In this document: positions 29,003 to 39,585 of the stretch, piece by piece | Numbering within the stretch: position 1 is the first letter of the stretch | How the letters are laid out: each line of letters starts with the position of its first letter | NCBI GenBank assembly: GCA_003130815.1 | Contig: QFDA01000001.1 | Span: forward strand, 758,131-822,130 | DNA from: Bacteroidetes bacterium SCGC AAA795-G10 | GTDB lineage: Bacteria; Bacteroidota; Bacteroidia; Flavobacteriales; Flavobacteriaceae | DNA: 64,000 bases | Reading direction: 5' to 3' | The notes under the pieces: model-generated | The model's database searches: none | What the model was told of the DNA's origin: nothing | The model's input: only the letters and a program-made list of their open reading frames with translations | Made by a program: the position numbers and the translations under genes

Positions 29003-31231
29003 GTGAAAAAATATATTTTAATACTATTAAGCCTATTAGGCTTTAAACTTTCAGCTCAGGAAAATCTTCAAGGAAGGTTATTAACAAAAGACGGTAGTGA
29101 AACAATACCTCTTATTGGCGCAAATGTTTTTTGGTTAAATACCCAAACAGGAACTGTAACTGATCAAGAGGGTAAATTTACAATTCCTTATTTAGGTCCA
29201 GAAGCAAAACTTATACTTAGTTATATCGGTTTTAAATCAGACACATTGAGTGTTCAAAATAACAAAATAATAATCAGATTTTTGAAGCCTAGTGATACAG
29301 AATCACTCGATGAAGTAACAATTTTTCAAAGGAGAAAAGCAGTGCAGAAAGCTTATTTTGAGGCGCAAAATATAATAAATATAAATAGTGAAGAATTATT
29401 AAAAGCAGCATGTTGCAATCTCTCAGAAAGTTTCGAGACTAATCCTTCTATCGATGTTAATTTTTCAGATGCCCTCACTGGTACCAAGCAAATACAAATG
29501 TTAGGTTTAACCAGCCCATATTTATTGATTAGTGAGGAAAATATTCCTATGGTTCGCGGAGCTTCTCAAGCTTATGGACTTACTTTTACGCCAGGAACAT
29601 GGATTGAAAGTATTCAAATAACTAAAGGAACAGGGAGTGTAATTAATGGATTCGAGAGTATTGCTGGGCAAATAAATACTGAAATAAAAAAACCTTTTTC
29701 AAGTGATCCACTATTTTTTAATCTCTTCAGTTCTAATATGGGCAGACGAGAAGCGAATTTTCATGGCAGTTTGAAACTAAATAATAAATGGAGTACGGGT
29801 CTATTTATTCATGGTAATTTACGCAATCAAGAGATGGATAATAATGGTGACTCATTTTTAGATGCACCACTTGGTGAACAGGTGAATATTTTGAATCGTT
29901 GGCAATACACTGATTCAAAAAAAGGATGGGTTGGTTTTGGGAGCATACGTTTAATGCAAGATGAAAAGCAAGTTGGTGAATTAGGTTTTATACCAGAAGG
30001 TGATAGATACGAAAATCTCTTTTGGGGAAGTCAGATTAACACCAATAGAATAGATGCTTCTTTGAAAATCGGATATGTATTTCCTGAATTATCTTATAAA
30101 AGTTTTGGTTTTCAATCTGCATATAGTAATCATAGACAAGAGGCTTTTTATGGTTTTAGAAATTATGATATTGACCATCAGAGTTTTTATAGCAATCTTT
30201 TATATAACTCAATTATTGGGAATACTAAAAACAAATTCAAATTAGGATTTAATTTTTCATATGACCGTTATTTAGAAATGGTGGATGCTTTTTATTTCAA
30301 TAGAAATGATATTTCGGTTGGTAGTTTCTTCGAATACAGCTACGATAATTTGGAAGATTTTAATTTAGTAGCTGGCATTAGAATTGATTCCCATAATCGA
30401 TTGGGAACTTTTGTTACTCCTCGATTGCACTTGAGATATCTTCCCAACGAAACTACAATATTCAGAATTTCAGGAGGAAGTGGAAGAAAAGCAGCAAATA
30501 TTTTTGCCGAAAATCAAACTCTTTTTGGCACAAATCGCAGGATAAACATTCTAGAGAGTGGAGGATCTATTTATGGCTTGAATCCTGAGAAAGCCTGGAA
30601 TTACGGAATTAGTATACGTCAAATTTTCAAACTTTTTGGAAGGGGTGGAGATATAACGGCAGATTATTATGTTACCAACTTTACCGATCAAGTTGTTGTA
30701 GACTGGGAATCGGAAGGTCAGATCTCGTTTTATAATTTAGAGGGTTTAAGCCGTGCGAATAGTTTTCAATTATCAATTGATTACAATCCTTTCGAGCTGA
30801 TAAGTCTTCGTTTTGCTTATAAAAATTATGATGTAAAAACAACATATAATACAGGTTTTCTGCAAAGACCATTACAAGCTCAAAACAGATTTTTTGCAAA
30901 TTTTGCATGGGAAACAAAACGAAAAACTAGGGGAGCTCAATGGCGATGGGATTTAACTTACCATTATTTAGGGCAACAACGATTAGTTTCTACCATTCGA
31001 GATCCTGAAGGGAGCTACTCTCCATCTTATGGACTTTGGAATAGTCAAATAACCTACGCTTTTACTAACAAATTTGAAGTTTATAGCGGAGTTGAAAATT
31101 TAGAAAATTTTAGACAATTGAATCCAATTATTGCAGCTGACGATCCATTTGGAATAAATTTTGATTCTGCGCAGGTTTATGCACCAATTTTCGGGAGAAT
31201 GATTTATATTGGTTTACGTTTAAATTTATAA
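29003..31231 (+). CDS. TonB-dependent receptor with carboxypeptidase-like N-terminal domain, predicted metal-related
   Basis: CarbopepD_reg-like N-terminus; plug AACCNLSESFETNPSIDVNFSDALTGTKQIQMLGL; C-terminal beta-barrel; GTG start. Confidence 0.9.
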   Translation: MKKYILILLSLLGFKLSAQENLQGRLLTKDGSETIPLIGANVFWLNTQTGTVTDQEGKFTIPYLGPEAKLILSYIGFKSDTLSVQNNKIIIRFLKPSDTESLDEVTIFQRRKAVQKAYFEAQNIININSEELLKAACCNLSESFETNPSIDVNFSDALTGTKQIQMLGLTSPYLLISEENIPMVRGASQAYGLTFTPGTWIESIQITKGTGSVINGFESIAGQINTEIKKPFSSDPLFFNLFSSNMGRREANFHGSLKLNNKWSTGLFIHGNLRNQEMDNNGDSFLDAPLGEQVNILNRWQYTDSKKGWVGFGSIRLMQDEKQVGELGFIPEGDRYENLFWGSQINTNRIDASLKIGYVFPELSYKSFGFQSAYSNHRQEAFYGFRNYDIDHQSFYSNLLYNSIIGNTKNKFKLGFNFSYDRYLEMVDAFYFNRNDISVGSFFEYSYDNLEDFNLVAGIRIDSHNRLGTFVTPRLHLRYLPNETTIFRISGGSGRKAANIFAENQTLFGTNRRINILESGGSIYGLNPEKAWNYGISIRQIFKLFGRGGDITADYYVTNFTDQVVVDWESEGQISFYNLEGLSRANSFQLSIDYNPFELISLRFAYKNYDVKTTYNTGFLQRPLQAQNRFFANFAWETKRKTRGAQWRWDLTYHYLGQQRLVSTIRDPEGSYSPSYGLWNSQITYAFTNKFEVYSGVENLENFRQLNPIIAADDPFGINFDSAQVYAPIFGRMIYIGLRLNL

Positions 31232-31251
31232 TTAACTTTATTATAAAAATC

Positions 31252-31584
31252 ATGAAAAAATTTTTTCTACTTTCTTTGTTTATCTTTTCGATATCAGTTA
31301 ATGGTCAAAATCAAAAGAATAAAAAATCAAATTTCGAAGTAATTGGTAATTGTGAAATTTGTAAAAAACGAATCGAGAAAGCAGCTTTGTCTTTAAAAGG
31401 TGTAAAAATGGCTACATGGGATATTCCATCAAATATTCTCTCCGTTACCTATAATTCAAACAAAATATTACTAGATCAAATTCAAAGTTCTATTGCTAAT
31501 GTAGGACACGACACCCCATTATTTAAGGCACCTGATGATGTTTATAATGAGCTTCCGATGTGTTGTATTTACGAAAGAAACTAA
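31252..31584 (+). CDS. Secreted heavy-metal-associated domain protein
   Basis: Signal peptide, NCEICKKRIEKAALSLKGV (HMA), C-terminal MCC motif. Confidence 0.85.
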   Translation: MKKFFLLSLFIFSISVNGQNQKNKKSNFEVIGNCEICKKRIEKAALSLKGVKMATWDIPSNILSVTYNSNKILLDQIQSSIANVGHDTPLFKAPDDVYNELPMCCIYERN

Positions 31585-31585
31585 A

Positions 31586-31613
31586 AAAAAGACCCTCATT
31601 TGAGGGTCTTTTT
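31586..31613. terminator. Bidirectional intrinsic terminator between the HMA gene and groEL
   Basis: AAAAAGACCCTC-ATTT-GAGGGTCTTTTT, perfect 12-bp stem with flanking A/T tracts. Confidence 0.9.
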
Positions 31614-31621
31614 AAAACATT

Positions 31622-33543
<1,922 letters not shown>

Positions 33544-33575
33544 AATAATCAAATATTTAGTTTAAATTTAAATTT

Positions 33576-33591
33576 TCATAAATTATGCCAA
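33576..33591 (-). promoter_or_regulatory. Possible sigma54-like promoter core of groES (TTGGCATAATTTATGA)
   Basis: Minus strand GG-N10-GA; departs from the GG-N10-GC consensus at one position. Confidence 0.35.
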
Positions 33592-33623
33592 TTCTATTTT
33601 TAGTTGTAAATTTTTTGATAAAG

Positions 33624-33642
33624 TGTCAGCTTGTCAGTTTTT
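33624..33642 (-). promoter_or_regulatory. Tandem motif TGTCA-N3-TGTCAGTTTTT upstream of groES
   Basis: Same architecture as the element upstream of miaB (38047-38065). Confidence 0.5.
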
Positions 33643-33652
33643 GTATAAAATA

Positions 33653-34030
33653 TCAATTTCCTGTTTCAGGGATTTCAGGTATCGGAACTTGATTAATATT
33701 TGATTCCGGAATTTCTTGTATGGGTTGATCAATTTGGTCTTCAAAACTTTCAGGAATGCTAGAGTCTTCTAGTAATTTTGAATCTGCAGCCTCATTCCCT
33801 GAAGATAATGTAACGTTTGATACTAATATCAGAGCCAAAAGCAAAGTCGCCAAGAGCCAAGTGCTTCGATCTAAAAAATCTGAGGTTTTCTGTACACCCC
33901 CCAATTGTTGTGATCCTCCTCCAAAAGATGAAGACAAGCCTCCACCTTTGGGATTTTGAACCATAATTACTAAGACAAGTAGAAAGCAAACAAAGACAAT
34001 CAGGGCGACAAATATTGAAAATGTGCTCAT
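33653..34030 (-). CDS. secG: Preprotein translocase subunit SecG
   Basis: VIMVQNPKGGGLSSSFGGGSQQLGGVQKTSDFLDRSTW. Confidence 0.95.
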   Translation of the reverse strand: MSTFSIFVALIVFVCFLLVLVIMVQNPKGGGLSSSFGGGSQQLGGVQKTSDFLDRSTWLLATLLLALILVSNVTLSSGNEAADSKLLEDSSIPESFEDQIDQPIQEIPESNINQVPIPEIPETGN

Positions 34031-34749
34031 TAACTATTTTTTTGTTGGTCTAATTTTTTAATCTTTTTAATTTGGTTTGCAAATAAACTATTTTTTTCCG
34101 GATATTTCAAGCCTAATATTTGATAAGCTTCGATAGCCTTTTTAAATTTTTTTTGTTTCACGAATACTTTTGCTAGAGTTTCGGTCATTAGCTCGTCATT
34201 TGAAGACCAACTTTTTTCACTCAGATCTTCTTTATTTTTTATGTCTTTGTCTGGAATTCTTCTTTCAGTGGATTTCAAAAAATCATCAATTAGTTGGAAA
34301 TTATGAAGATTGTTATTTTTTTTTGAAGATGCTTTTTTTGAATTTAAATAACTAGCCCACTCAGAAAATTTAAGGGTTTTAGATGGAGAATCGTCATTTT
34401 TGATCTTTTGAACAATGTTTCTTTCTTTGATAATATTTTTACTTATATTTTTCTTAGACTTGCCTTTTTGAATTTTTCTATTCTTTTTAGTGCTTTTTTT
34501 CGGGGTCAAATCAGATTCAATAAATTGATATAATAATTCTCTATTGTAAGTTGCAATTGAAGTATGTGATAGGTTTTTATCAAATGATAAAACCTTTTGT
34601 TTTTGAAGAGCTTTAAGATAATATACCCTTAATAGGTGAAAGTTTGGATAAATCATTGTAAGCTTCTCTAGATGCGATAGATGATCTTTATTATTTGGAT
34701 CAAATTGCTCAATCAATGAAAATAGACTTTTAGAATCCTTTACTACCAT
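34030..34749 (-). CDS. Hypothetical protein, C-terminal TPR-like segment
   Basis: TETLAKVFVKQKKFKKAIEAYQILGLKYPEKNSLFANQIKKI. Confidence 0.7.
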   Translation of the reverse strand: MVVKDSKSLFSLIEQFDPNNKDHLSHLEKLTMIYPNFHLLRVYYLKALQKQKVLSFDKNLSHTSIATYNRELLYQFIESDLTPKKSTKKNRKIQKGKSKKNISKNIIKERNIVQKIKNDDSPSKTLKFSEWASYLNSKKASSKKNNNLHNFQLIDDFLKSTERRIPDKDIKNKEDLSEKSWSSNDELMTETLAKVFVKQKKFKKAIEAYQILGLKYPEKNSLFANQIKKIKKLDQQKNS

Positions 34750-35276
34750 TTGGCTAGAGTGTCATTGAAAATATCTTGTGTAATTCTGTCAAAAATTTCT
34801 TTATGCGCTGAGTCAATTACATCGTAAACTTGAAGTTCAGCAGGGAAATCGTAAAAAAATGAATATGTTCTTTCGAAATTATCTTCTTCTTTTTTAGCAT
34901 TAAAAAAGCGAAATGCTACTGCCATTCGCAAGCGGTTTTGTGCAGCTGTATTTTCTGCAGTTGCAGACATAGGAGTAACACTATATTCTGTAATTTCTCC
35001 CTCGTAGATCAGTTGACCTTCTTTGCTAACTAAATTCAAGTTTGTCTGATTCATAATTATATCTTGAAGTGCATTAGTAAAATCATTATCTAATCCAGGT
35101 TCTATTATTGAACCGGGACGATTACCAGCTAGATTTTTAAAAAAATTAACTTGAAAGGTAGTTACTCCAGGAGGAATTGAGGCTCCAGTAAAAGAATAAA
35201 CACCACATTTATAATGCAAGATTACAAATGTGAATAAAACAAAAAATTTAAATTTTTTCAGGCTCATTAAGATCAA
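34743..35276 (-). CDS. lptE: LptE-family LPS assembly lipoprotein
   Basis: Lipoprotein-like N-terminus, YSFTGASIPPGVTTFQVNFFKN; position downstream of the sigma54 activator. Confidence 0.83.
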   Translation of the reverse strand: MILMSLKKFKFFVLFTFVILHYKCGVYSFTGASIPPGVTTFQVNFFKNLAGNRPGSIIEPGLDNDFTNALQDIIMNQTNLNLVSKEGQLIYEGEITEYSVTPMSATAENTAAQNRLRMAVAFRFFNAKKEEDNFERTYSFFYDFPAELQVYDVIDSAHKEIFDRITQDIFNDTLAKW

Positions 35277-36513
35277 ATTGTTTTATTTTTCTGTATAAAG
35301 TTCTTTCAGAAATGCCCAATTCTTGAGCTGCCAATTTACGTTTACCTTTGCTTCTGATTAAAGCTTGTTTAATCATCTCTAACTCTTTTTTGTGTAAGGA
35401 AAGAGGCTCTTCTTCTTCAATAGTTTCAGCATAGGAATATTTATCTAATGGCTCTAACTTATTTATTTTGGGGGAATCGGTGTTAATGGGTACAGAATCT
35501 AGTGTATTTTTTTCCGGTGCAGTCTCTTTACCATAAATTTTTTCAATCAGACTTTGGTTTTTCTTATTTATTTCACTTTGACTCCCATTTTTTATTAAAT
35601 CAAGTGTTAGTTTTTTCAAATCATTTAGATCACTTTTCATATCAAAAAGTACTTTATAAAGTATCTCTCTTTCGGAACCAAAATCACTTTTACTGTCTTT
35701 TTTATCAACTAATGCAGGCAGTTGAGACATACGGTTAGGCAGATAAGTACTCAAACAAGATGCATTAATTTCTCTTTCTTTCTCCAATACTGAAATCTGC
35801 TCAGCAACGTTGCGAAGTTGTCTTATATTTCCGCTCCACCTATAGTTCGTTAACAGTTTCTGAGATTGTTCATCAAGTTTTATTGGAGGCATATGATATT
35901 TTTGAGCAAAATCAGATGCAAATTTTCTAAAAAGTAAAACAATATCTTCCTTTCTATCCCTTAGTGGAGGAAGGCCAATTTCTACTGTACTTAATCTATA
36001 ATATAAATCTTCTCGAAATTTTTCTTTAGATATTGCTTCAGAGATATTAACATTTGTTGCCGCTACTATCCGGACATCCGTCTTTTGCACTTTTGAAGAC
36101 CCTACTTTTATAAATTCTCCACTTTCAAGAATTCTAAGTAATCTCACTTGAGTTTGCATTGGTAATTCACCCACTTCATCAAGAAAAATAGTACCTCCAT
36201 CTGCAACTTCGAAATATCCAGCTCTTGTTTGTGATGCTCCCGTGAATGCACCTTTTTCATGACCAAAAAGTTCACTATCTATTGTACCCTCAGGTATAGC
36301 ACCACAATTAACAGCTATGTACTTATTATGTTTTCTGTGTGAATATTGATGTATAATTTTGGGAATGCTTTCTTTCCCTACACCGCTTTCTCCTGTTACT
36401 AGAACTGAGATATCAGTATTAGAAACACCTAAACTCTTTTCTAAAGCACGATTCAGTCCCAGATTATTACCAATAATACCAAAACGTTGTTTAACTAATT
36501 GTAATGAATCCAT
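35248..36513 (-). CDS. Sigma-54-dependent transcriptional activator (AAA+ plus FIS-type HTH, no receiver domain)
   Basis: VTGESGVGKE Walker A, ELFGHEKGAFTGA, DGGTIFLDEVGELP, C-terminal KLAAQELGISERTLYRKI. Confidence 0.96.
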   Translation of the reverse strand: MDSLQLVKQRFGIIGNNLGLNRALEKSLGVSNTDISVLVTGESGVGKESIPKIIHQYSHRKHNKYIAVNCGAIPEGTIDSELFGHEKGAFTGASQTRAGYFEVADGGTIFLDEVGELPMQTQVRLLRILESGEFIKVGSSKVQKTDVRIVAATNVNISEAISKEKFREDLYYRLSTVEIGLPPLRDRKEDIVLLFRKFASDFAQKYHMPPIKLDEQSQKLLTNYRWSGNIRQLRNVAEQISVLEKEREINASCLSTYLPNRMSQLPALVDKKDSKSDFGSEREILYKVLFDMKSDLNDLKKLTLDLIKNGSQSEINKKNQSLIEKIYGKETAPEKNTLDSVPINTDSPKINKLEPLDKYSYAETIEEEEPLSLHKKELEMIKQALIRSKGKRKLAAQELGISERTLYRKIKQFDLNEPEKI

Positions 36514-36514
36514 A

Positions 36515-37984
36515 TTAAATTCGATTTGAGATTTTAATCGCTTTACCGATTAGTGTTGCAGATGTACAACTCTTAATTTTAACATCCACAAAATCGCCTG
36601 GTTTATAATTCTCCTTTGGGAAAACAACAACGGTGTTTTGTTGAGTTCTACCACTCCAAAAATATTCTGATCGTTTAGAAACCTTTTCAATTAAAACGCA
36701 AACTATTTTACCTAAATATTGTTTGGTTCTGTAAAGACTGTGCTTTTGCTGTTTTTTAATAATTTCATTTAAACGCTTCTTTTTAATCTTTTCATCGATA
36801 TTATCATTTATTTTTTTTGCTGCCATAGTTCCAGGGCGTTCCGAATAAGCAAACATAAATCCAAAGTCATACTTAACATAATCCATCAACTTTAGAGTGT
36901 CTTGATGATCTTGAATTGTTTCCGTTGGGAATCCAGCAATCATATCATGAGAAATTCCGCACTCAGGAAGAATTTCACGAATTGAATCTATAAGCTGAAA
37001 ATATTCTTTTATTGTATGCTTACGATTCATTTTTTTCAGAATTCTATTGCTTCCAGATTGAACAGGAAGATGTATGTAATTGCAAATATTTTCATATTTA
37101 GCCATTATTTTTATGACCTTGATTGACATATCTTGAGGGTTAGATGTGGAAAAGCGAATCCTAATTTTCGGGAATGCTTCGGCGACTATACTCAACAAGT
37201 TGTGGAATCTTAATGCGGTTTTCCGCTGAATGCTAGTAGCCTTTTTGAAGTCTTTTTTTAAACCACCTCCATACCAAAGATAGCTGTCAACATTTTGTCC
37301 TAGTAAGGTAACTTCCTTGTATCCCTTATATTTCAGATCTTCAATCTCATTTAAGATACTCTTTGGATCACGGCTTCTTTCCCTACCTCTAGTAAATGGA
37401 ACAACACAAAATGTGCACATATTGTCACAACCACGTGTAATAGATACAAATGCAGATATTCCATTTGAATTTAACCTTATAGGGGATATATCTCCATATG
37501 TTTCGTCTTTTGACAAAAGTACATTTACAGCCTCATTTTCGTTTTCAACCTCTTGTAAAAGTCTAGGAATGTCTTTATAAGCATCAGGGCCTACTACTAA
37601 ATCAACAATTTTCTCCTCTTCAAGAAATTTCTTTTTTAATCGTTCTGCCATACATCCCATCACACCAACTGTAATTTTAGAATTCTTTTCTTTGATAGAT
37701 TCAAAATATTCTAATCTTTTGCGAACTGTATTTTCAGCTTTCTCTCTAATTGAGCAAGTATTAACAAGAATCAAAGAAGCTTCATCTAATTTTTTAGTTA
37801 TGCTATAACCATCTTTAATCAAAATAGAGGCCACTACCTCGCTATCAGCAAAATTCATTTGGCAACCATAGCTTTCGATGTAAGCTCTTTTCAGAGTTTT
37901 ATTTATCGACTTTTTTGAATTGTGATTATTGGGAATTTCCGATACAAGGTTGTTGTCCAAAGATTTAAATTTGTCTGCTCCCAT
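36515..37984 (-). CDS. miaB: tRNA-2-methylthio-N6-dimethylallyladenosine synthase
   Basis: YIESYGCQMNFADSE, SITRGCDNMCTFCVVPFTRGRERSR, C-terminal TRAM-like domain. Confidence 0.96.
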   Translation of the reverse strand: MGADKFKSLDNNLVSEIPNNHNSKKSINKTLKRAYIESYGCQMNFADSEVVASILIKDGYSITKKLDEASLILVNTCSIREKAENTVRKRLEYFESIKEKNSKITVGVMGCMAERLKKKFLEEEKIVDLVVGPDAYKDIPRLLQEVENENEAVNVLLSKDETYGDISPIRLNSNGISAFVSITRGCDNMCTFCVVPFTRGRERSRDPKSILNEIEDLKYKGYKEVTLLGQNVDSYLWYGGGLKKDFKKATSIQRKTALRFHNLLSIVAEAFPKIRIRFSTSNPQDMSIKVIKIMAKYENICNYIHLPVQSGSNRILKKMNRKHTIKEYFQLIDSIREILPECGISHDMIAGFPTETIQDHQDTLKLMDYVKYDFGFMFAYSERPGTMAAKKINDNIDEKIKKKRLNEIIKKQQKHSLYRTKQYLGKIVCVLIEKVSKRSEYFWSGRTQQNTVVVFPKENYKPGDFVDVKIKSCTSATLIGKAIKISNRI

Positions 37985-38046
37985 AAATCACTAGAAGATG
38001 AAGTTATAAGTTTAAAAAAACAAAATTACAAAAAAGACTTTCATAT

Positions 38047-38065
38047 TGTCATTTTGTCAGTTTTT
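38047..38065 (-). promoter_or_regulatory. Tandem motif TGTCA-N3-TGTCAGTTTTT upstream of miaB/sigma54-activator operon
   Basis: Same spacing and orientation relative to the downstream gene as the groES copy. Confidence 0.5.
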
Positions 38066-38171
38066 AATATTAAAATGAATAGAAATTTATTTTTCGTTGA
38101 GTAAATATAATTTGTTCAGCCATAGAGTATGTGATATTAACACACTCTTTAACTTTTTAGGTTTTTAAAAT

Positions 38172-39563
38172 TTATTTCATAGAAATTTCCAAACCTACTT
38201 TTTTTAATGCATTAAATCCACCTTTAATATCTGTGAAATTGTGAATTCCTTTACTTTTTAGTATTGATGCAGCTATCATACTTCTGTAACCTCCCGCACA
38301 ATGCATATAAAAAGTATCTTTTAAACGGAAATTTCTTATTTTTCGATTAACAGAGTCAAGTGGAATATTTTGAGAATTTGGAATATATCCAGAATTGTAT
38401 TCTTCTGATTTGCGCAAATCAAACACTTTTAACTCTTCATTTTTAGTTAATTTATTAAAAACAGCTGGGTTAATTACATTTACATTTGCTGTTAATTTAC
38501 CATGCATTATCCAAGTTTTTATGCCTCCTTTTAAGAATCCAAGACAATTATCAAAACCTACGCGTGCTAATCTTGTAACGGTCTCTTCAACTCTATCTTT
38601 AGGTGTTACTAACAAAATAGGCTTTGTGACATCCTCTATGATCGTTCCAACCCAAGGAGCAAAGCTTCCATCAATACCAATAAAAATTGAATTTGGGATA
38701 TGTTCTTTAGCAAAATCGTCCTGATGCCTAACATCAAGTATCAAAACGTTTTTCATTTTAGCAATATTTTCAAATGAATCTGGGTCTAAAGGAGTTGTTC
38801 CACATGCGATAATTTTGTCTATATCATCATAACCCTCTTTATTCATTTTTACATTTAAAGGGAAATAATTTGGTGGTGGGGTTAGCCCCTGTATTACTTC
38901 TTTTATAAATTCATCCTTGGACATATTTTCACGGAGAGCATAATTAGTTTTCTTCTGCTCACCGATTGTGCTTACAGTTTTGCTACTTAAATTTTTTCCA
39001 CATGCAGAACCTGCGCCATGTGCTGGATAAACCAAAACATCATCATCTAAAGGCATAATTTTTTTCCTAAGGCTATCATAAAGAATTCCAGCAAGGTCCT
39101 CTTGACTTATATCGTTAGATTTTTGTGCTAGATCAGGACGCCCTACATCTCCAATAAAAAGCGTATCTCCACTAAAGATTGCAATATCTTTGTTAGAAGA
39201 ATCAATCAATAAATAAGTAGTACTTTCCATTGTGTGTCCAGGAGTATGTAAAGCTTTAATTGTAATTTCACCAATTCTAAACTCTTGTTCGTCTTCTGCT
39301 ATAAGTGAATCATAATTTGTATTAGCAGTAGGCCCAAAAATAATTTTAGCACCAGTCTCTTTTGCAAGAGTTAAATGACCACTTACGAAGTCGGCATGAA
39401 AATGAGTCTCGAAAATAAATTTTATTTTAACGTTAGCTTTTTTAGCTTTTTGTATGTAGGGTTTTGTTTCCCTTAAAGGATCAATGATAGCTGCTTCATT
39501 AGCACTTTGAATGTAGTAGGACCCTTGAGATAAACATCCTGTGTAGATTTGTTCAATAATCAT
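38172..39563 (-). CDS. MBL-fold (persulfide dioxygenase-like) protein with two rhodanese domains; start set at MIIEQIYTGC
   Basis: FETHFHADFVSGHLTLA, YPAHGAGSACG; rhodanese 1 ILDVRHQDDFAKEHIPNS, rhodanese 2 with active-site MHCAGGYRS. Confidence 0.92.
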   Translation of the reverse strand: MIIEQIYTGCLSQGSYYIQSANEAAIIDPLRETKPYIQKAKKANVKIKFIFETHFHADFVSGHLTLAKETGAKIIFGPTANTNYDSLIAEDEQEFRIGEITIKALHTPGHTMESTTYLLIDSSNKDIAIFSGDTLFIGDVGRPDLAQKSNDISQEDLAGILYDSLRKKIMPLDDDVLVYPAHGAGSACGKNLSSKTVSTIGEQKKTNYALRENMSKDEFIKEVIQGLTPPPNYFPLNVKMNKEGYDDIDKIIACGTTPLDPDSFENIAKMKNVLILDVRHQDDFAKEHIPNSIFIGIDGSFAPWVGTIIEDVTKPILLVTPKDRVEETVTRLARVGFDNCLGFLKGGIKTWIMHGKLTANVNVINPAVFNKLTKNEELKVFDLRKSEEYNSGYIPNSQNIPLDSVNRKIRNFRLKDTFYMHCAGGYRSMIAASILKSKGIHNFTDIKGGFNALKKVGLEISMK

Positions 39564-39585
39564 TGTCAAATTTAATTTTAATTTT

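Noticed and set aside
37317-37580. Plus-strand 87-aa ORF inside miaB
   Set aside because: Antisense to a strongly conserved coding region; no recognisable domain.
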